32,897 bases of DNA from UBA10001 sp964349095 (GTDB lineage: Bacteria > Patescibacteriota > Patescibacteriia > Veblenbacterales > UBA10138). Positions 1 through 8,675 of the stretch are shown here, one piece after another. The stretch spans positions 1-32,897 of the forward strand of contig CAYGFD010000003.1 in the NCBI GenBank assembly GCA_964349095.1, in the 5' to 3' direction. A program made the position numbers and the translations under genes. The notes below the pieces were generated by a model. It had not been told where the DNA came from. It searched no databases and saw nothing but the letters and a program-made list of their open reading frames with translations. The stretch's first letter is position 1; every line of letters begins with the position of its first letter.

Positions 1-1116
1 TGAAGTGTCTATTTTTTTAATAACATGTTGCAAAGTATAATCACCGATTGGTAAGGCATCATTTATCGAAGCAATAAAACTTTCAGGATTTTTTCTTGAC
101 CAAGTGTCTGGATCCTCACCGTCAGGCATGGTAATAATTTTTACTTCCATATCAGCTTGCAAAACCAAATCAATACCCCTCTCGGCAGCAGACTGTCCGG
201 CTAAATCAGCATCGAAAGCCAAGCGAACTTCGTTCACATATCGTTTTAATATTTTTATTTGTTCAGTTGTTAAAGCTGTGCCCGATGTGGAAACCACATT
301 AGTAACTCCGGCTTGAAAACAACCAATTACATCCATGTAACCTTCTACCAAAACAACATAACCTTTTTCTTTAATTGCAGTTTTGGCTCTGTTTAAATTA
401 TAAAGCACAAAACTTTTATTATAGACCAAGCTTTGTGGAGAGTTCATGTACTTCGGTTCTTCGGTTTTATTTTTTAATAGACGACCGCCGAAACCAATCG
501 TGCGTCCATGGATATCTTGTATTGGGAACATGATGCGATCACGAAACTTATCATAAACACTGCCTCGAGAATGTTGTACGGCTAAACCAATACTCACTAA
601 CTCGGCTGCTTTATAACCCTTATCTATTAAATATTTAGATAAATTCTCCCAAGCATCAGGCGCAAAACCCAAATGGAAGGTTTTGGCTATCTCTATATCG
701 ATTCCCCTACCCTGCAAATACTCTCGAGCAACACTAGCGTTGTTAGACTTGAGTAGTTGTTCGTGAAAATAATTATCTGCCTCATTTATAATCTCCAGAG
801 CTCGAGTTTTCTGGCCACTTTCCTGTTTATCATACTGTTTTAACTCAATACCAGCCTTGCGAGCTAATATCTCTAAGGCTTCCGGAAACTCTATGTTCTC
901 AATTTTTTTTACAAATTCAAAAATATCGCCGCCAGAATTACAACCAAAACAATGCCATATTTGCTTTTCACGGTGCACCATGAAGCTGGGTGTTTTTTCA
1001 CTATGAAATGGACACACCCCTTTCCAATTTTGTCCCGACTGCTTGAGTTGCACGTACTCAGAAATAACATCGACAACATCAAGGCGAGATTTAATTTGAT
1101 CTACTGGCGATTCCAT
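1..1116 (-). CDS. dnaG: DNA primase DnaG, N-terminal part (runs off the window)
   Basis: Synthesises RNA primers at the replication fork. 372 codons are visible with no stop, so the C-terminal helicase-binding part lies outside. The N-terminus MESPVDQIKSRLDVVDVIS is followed by a CHC2 zinc finger (C35, H38, C56, C59; motifs CPFHSEKTPSF and WHCFGC), then the catalytic core with the TOPRIM motifs VLVEGYMDVIG and LAFDADLAG. The start is placed at the ATG at 1116 because the conserved DnaG N-terminus begins there. This ATG lies only 4 bases beyond the CCA end of the tRNA-Ser gene on the same strand, and there is no Shine-Dalgarno between them. Family assignment is certain; the exact start is likely. 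Confidence 0.95.
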   Translation of the reverse strand, partial: MESPVDQIKSRLDVVDVISEYVQLKQSGQNWKGVCPFHSEKTPSFMVHREKQIWHCFGCNSGGDIFEFVKKIENIEFPEALEILARKAGIELKQYDKQESGQKTRALEIINEADNYFHEQLLKSNNASVAREYLQGRGIDIEIAKTFHLGFAPDAWENLSKYLIDKGYKAAELVSIGLAVQHSRGSVYDKFRDRIMFPIQDIHGRTIGFGGRLLKNKTEEPKYMNSPQSLVYNKSFVLYNLNRAKTAIKEKGYVVLVEGYMDVIGCFQAGVTNVVSTSGTALTTEQIKILKRYVNEVRLAFDADLAGQSAAERGIDLVLQADMEVKIITMPDGEDPDTWSRKNPESFIASINDALPIGDYTLQHVIKKIDTS

Positions 1117-1120
1117 ATGC

Positions 1121-1208
<88 letters not shown>

Positions 1209-1256
1209 AAATATTAAAATAAATACGCAAAGCGCTTACACATTAACATTTATAAG

Positions 1257-1294
1257 GTAAAAAGAAAAGCCCCGACCTGTATTAGCGTCGAGGC
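1257..1294 (-). terminator. Rho-independent terminator of the 93-aa gene
   Basis: On the minus strand GCCTCGAC and GTCGGGGC pair over 8 bp with one G-U, around a 10-nt loop, followed by a T-rich tract (TTTTCTTTTT). It sits 25 bases after the stop of the 93-aa gene. Its arms resemble those of the terminator at 5233-5261. Confidence 0.85.
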
Positions 1295-1319
1295 TTGAAA
1301 GCAAAAGAGCAGAAGAAGA

Positions 1320-1601
1320 CTACAACCGAAATTTCTCGAGCAGAGCAATGGCGCTCTCGCCCACGGGCTTGGGATCAGATCCTCGCAAGAGGACAAACTC
1401 ACCGTTCGAAGAACGATCCACCCCGGGCGCGGGAACAAATTCCCCGTGTCCGGATTTGAGCACCTTGCGAGGTATGCGCACCTCCACGTGGCTAACCCCG
1501 CTTCCCCACTGAAGACCAGCCGGGATTAATCCGTTTTTCTGGCGCAAAATAGTTTTCAGCGCCTCAAATTTTTCATCCACGTCTTGATTGAATGAATTCA
1601 T
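1320..1601 (-). CDS. Orphan 93-aa protein, unknown function
   Basis: I do not recognise this protein. It begins MNSFNQDVDEKFEALKTILR, a short predicted helix, followed by a glycine/proline-rich middle and a helical end (ESAIALLEKFRL). It has no signal peptide, membrane segment or cysteine. The reading frame is clearly richer in G+C than neighbouring genes and uses many C/G-ending codons. A GGAG Shine-Dalgarno lies 5 bases before the ATG, and a TATAAT lies 9 bases before the ATG. It follows the HTH regulator gene by 41 bases on the same strand and ends before a good terminator, so the two may be co-transcribed. That it is a real gene is supported by SD, terminator and composition; the function is open. 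Confidence 0.65.
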   Translation of the reverse strand: MNSFNQDVDEKFEALKTILRQKNGLIPAGLQWGSGVSHVEVRIPRKVLKSGHGEFVPAPGVDRSSNGEFVLLRGSDPKPVGESAIALLEKFRL

Positions 1602-1642
1602 GTCACTCCAATTATAGAGTTGGTATTTAGTGGGTTAGGAAA

Positions 1643-2245
1643 CTACTTAATGATCTTCGATAACTTAGAAAGAGTTTCGTTTGAAACTACCGCGGACCAA
1701 GGCTCTAAAATGACATCATCAAAAAACTGCGGCTTCATAAACTGTAAATCTGGCCCAGGCTGACCCAAGACAATAACCTTAATCGGAAAACGTTTACGAG
1801 CCTCGATTAAAATTTGGCCCAAATGAAAAGCCTCGCTTGAATCTATGCTCGGATGAATAAACAGATAATTAGGATGAACATCGGCGCATCGAAAAGCCGC
1901 ATAGAGTGGATTAGTGGTCCACTCACATTTCACGTGATCAAAAACCTCCTTCATTATTTGTTGAAAAATTGCGGTTCGCCTACTATCGATGTCATAAATA
2001 ACTGCCTGAGGAAAACGAACATCCACAAACTTGAAAGGAATACCAAGCTGGCGTGTCATAATAAACTCATGCACATCAGCCGGCCAGACACGAAAATGTC
2101 GCCCCTCGGTTCGGTGGGCCTTAATGGCCCCACTATGAATCCAGTTCAAAACTGACTTCTTGGAAAAACCAATGAGCTTGGCCAGTTGACCAGCGGTTAG
2201 CGGTTTCTTAAATGGCTTCTGCCCATTCACCATCATCTCTACCAT
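1643..2245 (-). CDS. Excisionase/MerR-type HTH regulator with pseudo-receiver domain
   Basis: A predicted 200-aa DNA-binding protein. Residues about 15-62 form an excisionase/MerR-like helix-turn-helix (LTAGQLAKLIGFSKKSVLNWIHSG, then a wing with RHFRVWPADVHEFI). Residues about 78-185 look like a response-regulator receiver fold: strand AVIYDID with an acidic pair, strand YLFIHPS, strand KVIVLG and strand VILEPWS. At the usual phospho-acceptor Asp there is His/Pro, and the usual Lys of the fifth strand is replaced by Glu, so phosphorylation is doubtful. The ATG at 2245 is preferred over upstream starts because AGGAGAG lies 4 bases before it. Its target is unknown; the 93-aa gene downstream is in the same orientation. 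Confidence 0.75.
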   Translation of the reverse strand: MVEMMVNGQKPFKKPLTAGQLAKLIGFSKKSVLNWIHSGAIKAHRTEGRHFRVWPADVHEFIMTRQLGIPFKFVDVRFPQAVIYDIDSRRTAIFQQIMKEVFDHVKCEWTTNPLYAAFRCADVHPNYLFIHPSIDSSEAFHLGQILIEARKRFPIKVIVLGQPGPDLQFMKPQFFDDVILEPWSAVVSNETLSKLSKIIK

Positions 2246-2290
2246 ATACTCTCCTGAATTTGAAAGAACTATTATTCGTGAATTTTTTTG

Positions 2291-2319
2291 ATAATAAAAC
2301 AAACTAGCTGATAAGTCAA
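2291..2319 (-). promoter_or_regulatory. Promoter of the HTH/pseudo-receiver gene
   Basis: Minus strand TTGACT (2314-2319), 17-base spacer, TATTAT (2291-2296). It lies about 45 bases upstream of the start at 2245 and leaves a leader that carries the AGGAGAG ribosome site. The -35 box lies inside the terminator-like hairpin at 2301-2326. Confidence 0.7.
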
Positions 2320-2326
2320 CTAGTTT
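2296..2326 (-). terminator. Terminator-like hairpin after ppsA, overlapping the next promoter
   Basis: On the minus strand AAACTAGTTGA and TCAGCTAGTTT form an 11-bp stem (one G-T wobble) with a CTTA loop, followed by GTTTT. It begins 17 bases after the ppsA stop. It is AT-rich, so it may be a weak terminator. It could also act as an operator, since the -35 box of the downstream promoter lies within it. Confidence 0.6.
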
Positions 2327-2342
2327 ATTTTATTTTTTTGTT

Positions 2343-4748
2343 TTACTTTCTTTTTAAAGTTTTTTCGAACTTGGCGATACGTATCTTGGTCGGTACTAAC
2401 GTATCTGGGTTTAATGAAATAGAATCTATACCCTGACTAACTAAAAATTCGGCAAAGTCTGGGAAGTCAGATGGGCCTTGTCCACAAATACCAATCTTTC
2501 TTTTTGCCTTATGAGCAACTGCGATAACCTGACTAATCAAAGTTTTAACAGCATCATTCTTTTCATTACTAACGCCGGCGATTTTTAAAATACCAGAATC
2601 CCTATCAATACCAAGTGTTAGTTGAGTTAAATCGTTAGAGCCAATGGAAAAGCCGTCGAAGATTTTTGCAAACCGTTCGGCCAAAATAACATTGGCTGGA
2701 ATCTCGCACATTACATAAACTTGTAAGCCATTCTTTCCTCGCTTCAAACCTTCCTGGGCCATAATACCCAAAACTTTTTCACCCTCTTCAACAGTACGGC
2801 AGAAAGGCACCATCACTTTTATATTAGTGAGGCCAAACACGTCACGTGCTTTTTTTAATGCCTTACACTCTAGTCTAAATGCTTTTTCAAACTTTGGGTC
2901 GTAGTATCGTGATGCGCCGCGCCAACCAATCATTGGATTTTCCTCAACCGGTTCAAACTGACGACCACCAATTAAGTTAGCGTACTCATTTGTTTTGAAA
3001 TCAGACAATCGGACAATCACATCTTCAGGATAAAACGCTGCCCCCAACATACCTACCCCATCAGCTAGTTTATCAACAAAATAATCCGCCTTATTTTTAT
3101 AACCAACTGTCATTTTTTCAATTATCTGAACAGCTTTTTTATCTTTCAACCTTGGATATGCCAGCAGTGCTAGAGGGTGAATCTTTAAAGAATTGATAAT
3201 AAATTCTTCACGAGCTAATCCCACACCACTGTGCGGTAAGAAAGAATACCTGAATGCCTGATCTGGCTCGCCAATATTGACCATGATTTTAGTTTTCGTG
3301 GCTCCCACATTTTTCAAATCAGTTCTCTTTACCTTAAATGGCAACTTACCTTCATAAACCTTGCCAATTGCGCCATCAGCACAAGAGACTGTAACCATCT
3401 GACCATTTTTCAATTTCCTAGTACCCACTTGTGTACCAACAATTGCCGGAATACCAAGTTCTCGAGAAACAATCGCCGCATGACAGGTGCGCCCTCCCTC
3501 GTCAGTCACAATTGCTGATGCTTGCTTCATAATTGGTACCCAGTCGGGATCAGTCATGAGTGTTACTAATATTGAGCCGGGTTTAAATTTATCTATTTCT
3601 TTTACCGAACGAATAATGCTAACAGCGCCTTGCCCAATTTTAGATCCGACCGCCGCGCCAGTCACCAATACCCTACCCTTCTTTTTTAATTGATATTGCT
3701 CAAGAACGGTTAATGACTTAACAGCTTCAACTGTTTCGGGACGAGCTTGAACAATAAATAATTTTTTGGTGATACCATCTTTAGCCCATTCAATATCCAT
3801 TGGCTTCTTATAGTGCTCCTCGATTTTCATACCCCAGGTCGCCAATTGTAAAATCTCTTTTTCGGTCAAACAATATTTTTGTCTATCTTCTTGGCTAACA
3901 GTAACTTTCTTGGTTGGATAACTAGAATTATTATTATAAATAAGTTTTACTTCTTTAGAGCCAAGTTGTTTACTAATTATAGACTTAAACCCTTTTTTTA
4001 AAGTTGGCTTAAAAACAAAAAATTCATCGGGGTTAACCGCTCCTTTAACTACAAATTCTCCCAAACCATAGGCCGCGTTAATAAGCACAGCGTTTCTAAA
4101 ACCTGACTCAGTATCAATGGTGAACATGACTCCAGAGGCACCCTTATCTGACCTCACCATTTTTTGCACACCAACCGATAAAGCTATTTCAAAATGATCA
4201 AAACCCTTGGTCACTCGGTAAAAAATAGCGCGATCGGTAAATAAGGAAGAAATACATTTTTTAGCCGCAATCATTACCTCTTGCTCACCTTTAATATTCA
4301 AATAAGTTTCTTGTTGACCAGCAAATGAAGCGTCTGGTAAATCCTCAGCTGTCGCCGAAGACCTAACCGCTACGTCAGTAGCACTCACTCCAAAACTTTT
4401 ACTCAAAACCCTGTATTCTTTTCGAATAGCTGATTCCAACTCCTTAGGCCAACGGGCTGTTAAAATTAATTCCCTAACCGCCTTACCGCGCCTTTGTAAA
4501 TCTCTCACGTCTTTAACATTTAAACCCTTGAGAATATCTTGAATCGCTTGTTTCATTCCCGCTTTTTTCAATAAATAGCGATAAGCATAAGCCGTGACCG
4601 CGAACCCATTCGGCACCGGCACGCCTTGCGGAGTTAATTTTCTATACATCTCCCCTAAGCTGGCATTTTTTCCGCCAACCAATGGGATGTCTTTAATAGA
4701 TATTTGAGAAAAAGGTAGAACAAATAATTTAGATCTTGATACTGCCAT
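2343..4748 (-). CDS. ppsA: Phosphoenolpyruvate synthase
   Basis: Converts pyruvate, ATP and water to PEP, AMP and phosphate, the gluconeogenic step (EC 2.7.9.2). The 801 aa match the usual family length near 790-800. The N-terminal ATP-binding domain has GGKNASLGEM (25-34) and VAVRSSATAEDLPDASFAGQ (126-145). The swivelling phosphohistidine domain has GGRTCHAAIVSRELG with catalytic His423. The PEP/pyruvate-binding barrel has MIGWRGASRY and SIGSNDLTQLTLGIDRDSG, and the C-terminal GICGQGPSDFPDF carries the catalytic Cys. It starts one base after the stop of the 148-aa membrane gene (TAATATG), so it is probably the second gene of that operon. Confidence 0.97.
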   Translation of the reverse strand: MAVSRSKLFVLPFSQISIKDIPLVGGKNASLGEMYRKLTPQGVPVPNGFAVTAYAYRYLLKKAGMKQAIQDILKGLNVKDVRDLQRRGKAVRELILTARWPKELESAIRKEYRVLSKSFGVSATDVAVRSSATAEDLPDASFAGQQETYLNIKGEQEVMIAAKKCISSLFTDRAIFYRVTKGFDHFEIALSVGVQKMVRSDKGASGVMFTIDTESGFRNAVLINAAYGLGEFVVKGAVNPDEFFVFKPTLKKGFKSIISKQLGSKEVKLIYNNNSSYPTKKVTVSQEDRQKYCLTEKEILQLATWGMKIEEHYKKPMDIEWAKDGITKKLFIVQARPETVEAVKSLTVLEQYQLKKKGRVLVTGAAVGSKIGQGAVSIIRSVKEIDKFKPGSILVTLMTDPDWVPIMKQASAIVTDEGGRTCHAAIVSRELGIPAIVGTQVGTRKLKNGQMVTVSCADGAIGKVYEGKLPFKVKRTDLKNVGATKTKIMVNIGEPDQAFRYSFLPHSGVGLAREEFIINSLKIHPLALLAYPRLKDKKAVQIIEKMTVGYKNKADYFVDKLADGVGMLGAAFYPEDVIVRLSDFKTNEYANLIGGRQFEPVEENPMIGWRGASRYYDPKFEKAFRLECKALKKARDVFGLTNIKVMVPFCRTVEEGEKVLGIMAQEGLKRGKNGLQVYVMCEIPANVILAERFAKIFDGFSIGSNDLTQLTLGIDRDSGILKIAGVSNEKNDAVKTLISQVIAVAHKAKRKIGICGQGPSDFPDFAEFLVSQGIDSISLNPDTLVPTKIRIAKFEKTLKRK

Positions 4749-4749
4749 A

Positions 4750-5196
4750 TTACAATTTGATTAGTGGTTTAAATTTAACAATTAATTTTAATATTACCAT
4801 AACCGCGCTGGCAACGGCTAAAGCAAGAACGGCGGATATTAAAGTTTCTACTACTATGTTGAAAAACAGCCAGAAATCCCAAAACCTAATCCAAGCCATA
4901 AACGAAGACCACAAACCCATAAATAAACCTAAGATCAAGGAATAACTAGCGGTTACCGTCCAAGGCCATTTTTCTTGCCAACTAAAATAATAAGTTGCGC
5001 CGATGACTGTTACTATTTGCGTTACTAGTGAAACTGGCGCCAAAAAATCTAAATACCCCCAGTCAATCCAGTGACTGGCTAAATACACACATAAAATCAC
5101 TAAGGCAAAAATTGACCAAGGGATTTCTGCTCGGTCAATATAAAAACGCACTGGCTGGCCGGATAAAGTGATTGAATTAGCATTGTCAGCTTTCAT
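4750..5196 (-). CDS. Four-helix membrane protein, unknown function
   Basis: 148 aa with four hydrophobic segments (about residues 28-45, 52-72, 80-100 and 108-140), many tryptophans, and no known motif that I recognise. The charged N-terminal 25 residues are probably cytoplasmic. Upstream there is TATAAT at 5208-5213, 11 bases from the ATG, and no clear Shine-Dalgarno, so the leader would be only a few bases. The stop and the ppsA start are separated by one base, suggesting coupled translation. A link to PEP metabolism is only contextual. Confidence 0.7.
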   Translation of the reverse strand: MKADNANSITLSGQPVRFYIDRAEIPWSIFALVILCVYLASHWIDWGYLDFLAPVSLVTQIVTVIGATYYFSWQEKWPWTVTASYSLILGLFMGLWSSFMAWIRFWDFWLFFNIVVETLISAVLALAVASAVMVILKLIVKFKPLIKL

Positions 5197-5232
5197 ATTC
5201 TCTATTAATTATAAAGAAAAAACCACTAAACT

Positions 5233-5261
5233 AAAAGCCCCGCTTTGTAGGCGAGGCTTTT
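5233..5261 (-). terminator. Terminator of the groES-groEL operon
   Basis: On the minus strand AAAAGCCTCGC and GCGGGGCTTTT pair around a 7-nt loop with one G-U and are followed by further T's. It starts 21 bases after the groEL stop. The A-tract on the other side makes it partly bidirectional. Confidence 0.9.
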
Positions 5262-5282
5262 AACTACGACTAGAAACAAATT

Positions 5283-6911
5283 TTAGTACCCCATATCCAT
5301 ACCACCCGGCATACCAGATGGCATCTTTTCATCCTTCTTTTCTGGTAAGTCAGCAACCGCAGCTTCAGTGGTTAAAAACATTACGGCAATCGAAGCAGCA
5401 TTTTGCAAAGCTGAACGAGTTACTTTAACTGGATCAACTACACCCGCCTTAATTAAATCTTCAAAAGTATCGGTGCCCGCATTATAACCAAAATTTCCTT
5501 CGTGACGTTTTACTTCATCAACCACCACCGCGCCGTCTTTGCCAGCATTCTCAGCAATCTGTTTTAGCGGCTCTTCCAATGCCCGCATTAAAATATTGAC
5601 ACCAACCTTTTCATCGGCCGGTAGTTCTACCTGAGCTAAAACTTTGGAGGCTCTAACAATTGCCACACCGCCACCAACGACAATACCCTCTTCTACAGCG
5701 GCGCGAGTTGCGTGTAACGCGTCCTCGACTTTAAATTTGCGCTCTTTCATCTCGGTTTCTGTAGCCGCTCCCACTTTTAATACCGCTACTCCACCAGAGA
5801 GTTTTGCTAGTCTTTCTTGTAATTTTTCCTTATCAAATTCTGATTCAGTATTTTGAATCTCTTTTTTAATCTGACTAATTCGATCTTTAATTTTAGCTTC
5901 ATCGCCTTTACCTGAAACAATGGTCGTTTCATCTTTTTTAGCAATTACTTTTCTAGCACCACCAAGCATATCTAAACCAACCGCATCCAATTTTAGACCA
6001 ACGTCTTCAGTAATTACCGTGGCTCCGGTAAGTATAGCGATGTCCTGTAACATTTCTTTTCTCCTATCGCCAAAACCCGGGGCCTTGACCGCAAGTGTGG
6101 TGAAAGTCTTCCTTATATTGTTTACTACAAAAGTTGCCAACGCTTCACCTTCTACATCTTCAGCAATTATCACTAATTCTTTTTTTCCTGATTGAGCAAT
6201 CTTCTCAAGCAGTGGCAATATTTCCTGAACTGAAGCAATTTTTTTATCAGTCACCAAGATATATGGATCTTCATAAACCGCTTCCATTCTTTCTGAGTTT
6301 GTAACCATATAAGCCGAAACATAACCGCGATCAAATTGCATACCTTCAACAAATTCTTTCTCAATAGACATGCCCTGAGACTCTTCAACTGTAATTACTC
6401 CATCTTTACCAACTTTTTCCATTGCCTCAGCAATCACTTGCCCCACCTCATCATCATTAGCTGAAATAGAGGCCACCTGAGCAATCTCTTCTTTGCTTGC
6501 CACTTGCTTGGCTTGTTTTTTTAGCTCTTGAACTACTGCCTGAACACCCTTTTCAATCCCTCGTCTTAGAGCTTGAGGGTTGGCGCCGGCAGCTAAATTT
6601 TTAAAACCCTCATGTATTAAAGCCTGAGCTAAAACAGTAGCAGTCGTTGTACCATCGCCAGCTACATCGTTAGTTTTGGAGGCAACCTCCTGTACTAACT
6701 GGGCACCAATATTTTCAAACTTATCTTCAAGTTCAATTTCTTTAGCAATCGTCACACCATCATTGGTTACAGTCGGCGCGCCATAGCCTTTATCTAAAAT
6801 AACATTTCTACCTCGAGGGCCGAGGGAAACTTTGACCGCATTAGCCAATTTATCTACACCCCTTTTTAAAGAGGCTCTAACATCTTCATTAAATTTAATT
6901 TGTTTAGCCAT
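5283..6911 (-). CDS. groL: Chaperonin GroEL (60 kDa)
   Basis: ATP-driven folding chamber subunit working with GroES. At 542 aa it is near the usual length. Clear family blocks are VSLGPRGRNVILDKGYGAP, the ATP-site motif NDVAGDGTTTATVLAQAL, VEEGIVVGGGVA and the glycine/methionine-rich tail PSGMPGGMDMGY. It lies 42 bases downstream of groES, and the pair is controlled by the CIRCE element. There is no obvious Shine-Dalgarno before the ATG (A-rich AAAAAAACT). It ends just before a strong terminator. Confidence 0.99.
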   Translation of the reverse strand: MAKQIKFNEDVRASLKRGVDKLANAVKVSLGPRGRNVILDKGYGAPTVTNDGVTIAKEIELEDKFENIGAQLVQEVASKTNDVAGDGTTTATVLAQALIHEGFKNLAAGANPQALRRGIEKGVQAVVQELKKQAKQVASKEEIAQVASISANDDEVGQVIAEAMEKVGKDGVITVEESQGMSIEKEFVEGMQFDRGYVSAYMVTNSERMEAVYEDPYILVTDKKIASVQEILPLLEKIAQSGKKELVIIAEDVEGEALATFVVNNIRKTFTTLAVKAPGFGDRRKEMLQDIAILTGATVITEDVGLKLDAVGLDMLGGARKVIAKKDETTIVSGKGDEAKIKDRISQIKKEIQNTESEFDKEKLQERLAKLSGGVAVLKVGAATETEMKERKFKVEDALHATRAAVEEGIVVGGGVAIVRASKVLAQVELPADEKVGVNILMRALEEPLKQIAENAGKDGAVVVDEVKRHEGNFGYNAGTDTFEDLIKAGVVDPVKVTRSALQNAASIAVMFLTTEAAVADLPEKKDEKMPSGMPGGMDMGY

Positions 6912-6953
6912 AGTTTTTTTGAATTATGAATTAAGAATCAAGAATTACAAATA

Positions 6954-7244
6954 TTACTCAATGATCGCAATCACATCGGACATTTGCACGGTATAAAATT
7001 CCGCGTCGTTAATCTTGAATTCGTCCAGTGAGTATTTCTTAAATAAAATTTTATCACCTGGCTTTACTTCCATGGCCGAACGCTGACCATTGTCTAGTAT
7101 CTTTCCTGGACCAACAGAGACGACTTCGCCAGTTTCTTTTTTTTCATCACTGATAGTATCGGGTAATACTATTCCTGATTTTGTTGTTTTGTCTTCTTTT
7201 GTTACCTTGACCACAATATGGTCGGCTAAAGGTTTTAGCTGCAT
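6954..7244 (-). CDS. groS: Co-chaperonin GroES (10 kDa)
   Basis: Forms the lid of the GroEL chamber. 96 aa with MQLKPLADHIVVKV, KTTKSGIVLPD (mobile loop), GEVVSVGPGK and VKPGDKILFKKYSLDEF. The frame stays open upstream as far as 7280, but the ATG at 7244 is the true start because it gives the conserved GroES N-terminus and because the upstream codons run into the CIRCE operator. The upstream leader is AT-rich without a clear Shine-Dalgarno. First gene of the groES-groEL operon. Confidence 0.98.
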   Translation of the reverse strand: MQLKPLADHIVVKVTKEDKTTKSGIVLPDTISDEKKETGEVVSVGPGKILDNGQRSAMEVKPGDKILFKKYSLDEFKINDAEFYTVQMSDVIAIIE

Positions 7245-7273
7245 AATAAATAATTTAATTATTAGAGTTTGAA

Positions 7274-7300
7274 TTAGCACTCTAACTTACAGAGTGCTAA
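7274..7300 (-). promoter_or_regulatory. CIRCE operator (HrcA binding site)
   Basis: TTAGCACTC, 9-base spacer, GAGTGCTAA: an exact match to the CIRCE inverted repeat. It lies about 10-36 bases downstream of the predicted transcription start of groES-groEL, the usual place for HrcA repression. It predicts an hrcA gene elsewhere in the genome. Confidence 0.97.
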
Positions 7301-7316
7301 TAACGAACGTATTGCT

Positions 7317-7345
7317 ATTTTAACCAGTTAAAATAAGCCTGTCAA
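7317..7345 (-). promoter_or_regulatory. Promoter of groES-groEL
   Basis: Minus strand TTGACA (7340-7345), 17-base spacer, TAAAAT (7317-7322). It is a near-consensus housekeeping promoter whose -35 box overlaps the stop codon of the O-antigen-ligase-like gene. The predicted start near 7310 is just upstream of CIRCE. Confidence 0.85.
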
Positions 7346-8640
7346 GGTTGTTGCTCGCGTATGAAATAATTGGAAAAAAACATTAACCAAAACAATAAGA
7401 ACATGGATGGCGCAGTCCACCAATAATGGTCAAATAAAGCTATAAAAAATATAGGGATAATAAAAACTATATATTTCGACCTAAAATGCGCTGCTTTCAT
7501 AAAGCCACCTACAACAAATAGCCATAACGCCAGACCGAAAACACCGAGCTCTGTTAATACTAGTAAGAAAATATTATGAACTGGCTGATAACGCCAAGCT
7601 GGCAGTGACGGCTTGCTTTGTGCTAAAGCAAAAGTATAGTTACCTACCCCCACCCCTAATAATAAATTATCCCTCAGTAAATATTGACTCTCCCTAATAC
7701 TCCCCTTTCTATCTTCAATTGAACGCTGCTCTAGAGAACTAGCACCAGAAAACCTGCCACTAACTGGCTGCCAGTAAATTATTCCTAAACATACTATCAC
7801 TACACCCGACATTACGAATATTTTTTTTAAATATACTCTCTCCTCACCTTCTTTCCACAACCACCATACAATGCTGACAAATAAAGCAATCCACGCCCCA
7901 CGAGAAAAAGTAAAAAATAAACCAATCAACTGAATAAAGAAAAGGAATAAATAAATTTTTCCACTTTTTAATTTTGCCTTTTCTACATATACCCAAATGG
8001 TTGCCAATAAAGTCATGACTAATAATCCACCTAACACATTAGGGTGAACCTGTCCTGCATAGGCTCTCAACCATCGCCCATATTCATTCATAACCACTGA
8101 CGTTCCGCCTTGAGTCAAAGGATGCAGCGCCACACCAAGCCATTTATTGGCAAAAGAGGTTTGAGTTAAAAATTGTCCAATCGCCCATACGGCCTGTAGG
8201 CTACCGGCAAAGACTAATGATTTGCAGACCGTTACCCATGCGGGCTTTAAAATATAAATCAACCACCACAGCAAGCCCGCCTCAAGAAATCGACAAACCC
8301 AATAAAGTGCTAAATTTTTATCGCTAGACCAAATTACTGAAGCTAAAGTAAAAAAACCAAGTAGGAAAAAAATGAAACTCCGATTCCAAAATTCAAATGA
8401 AAAGAAATTAAAGTTGACGCTTTGTTTTTTATCGCCCCTAATGGTAGTCCAGATAAGCGGTAATGAAACAATTATCAATACCAACAAAATTATATCCCAC
8501 GAATACAAAGAAATCCTTCCATATTCCCAAGGTTCACCACCAAAATAAGGATCCCTAATAATCCACCGCGTTTGCCAGGGTAAAGCGAATATCAATAAAT
8601 AAAATAAATAAAGCCTAATTTGCCCGAGTTTTATATTCAT
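7342..8640 (-). CDS. O-antigen ligase / Wzy-like polytopic membrane protein
   Basis: 432 aa with about eleven hydrophobic segments and a large loop in the second half. The motif FTFSRGAWIALFVS and the segment LLLGVGVGNYTFAL, followed by PVHNIFLLVLTELGVFGL, are typical of the O-antigen ligase/polymerase (Wzy_C) superfamily, which join or polymerise lipid-linked glycans at the cell surface. Ligase and polymerase cannot be told apart here. The frame is open up to an ATG at 8685, but the ATG at 8640 is preferred: CATAAT lies exactly 6 bases before it, and the protein then begins MNIKLGQIRLYLFYLL. It is divergent from metK with 64 bases between the starts. Confidence 0.85.
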   Translation of the reverse strand: MNIKLGQIRLYLFYLLIFALPWQTRWIIRDPYFGGEPWEYGRISLYSWDIILLVLIIVSLPLIWTTIRGDKKQSVNFNFFSFEFWNRSFIFFLLGFFTLASVIWSSDKNLALYWVCRFLEAGLLWWLIYILKPAWVTVCKSLVFAGSLQAVWAIGQFLTQTSFANKWLGVALHPLTQGGTSVVMNEYGRWLRAYAGQVHPNVLGGLLVMTLLATIWVYVEKAKLKSGKIYLFLFFIQLIGLFFTFSRGAWIALFVSIVWWLWKEGEERVYLKKIFVMSGVVIVCLGIIYWQPVSGRFSGASSLEQRSIEDRKGSIRESQYLLRDNLLLGVGVGNYTFALAQSKPSLPAWRYQPVHNIFLLVLTELGVFGLALWLFVVGGFMKAAHFRSKYIVFIIPIFFIALFDHYWWTAPSMFLLFWLMFFSNYFIREQQP

Positions 8641-8646
8641 ATTATC

Positions 8647-8675
8647 ATTATGTCCTGATGAAGCTTTATTGAAAA
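8647..8675 (-). promoter_or_regulatory. Leaderless-type promoter of the O-antigen-ligase-like gene
   Basis: Minus strand CATAAT at 8647-8652, exactly 6 bases upstream of the ATG at 8640, with a weak -35 TTTTCA at 8670-8675 (17-base spacer). The predicted start falls on the A of the ATG. The -35 region overlaps that of the divergent metK promoter. Confidence 0.55.
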
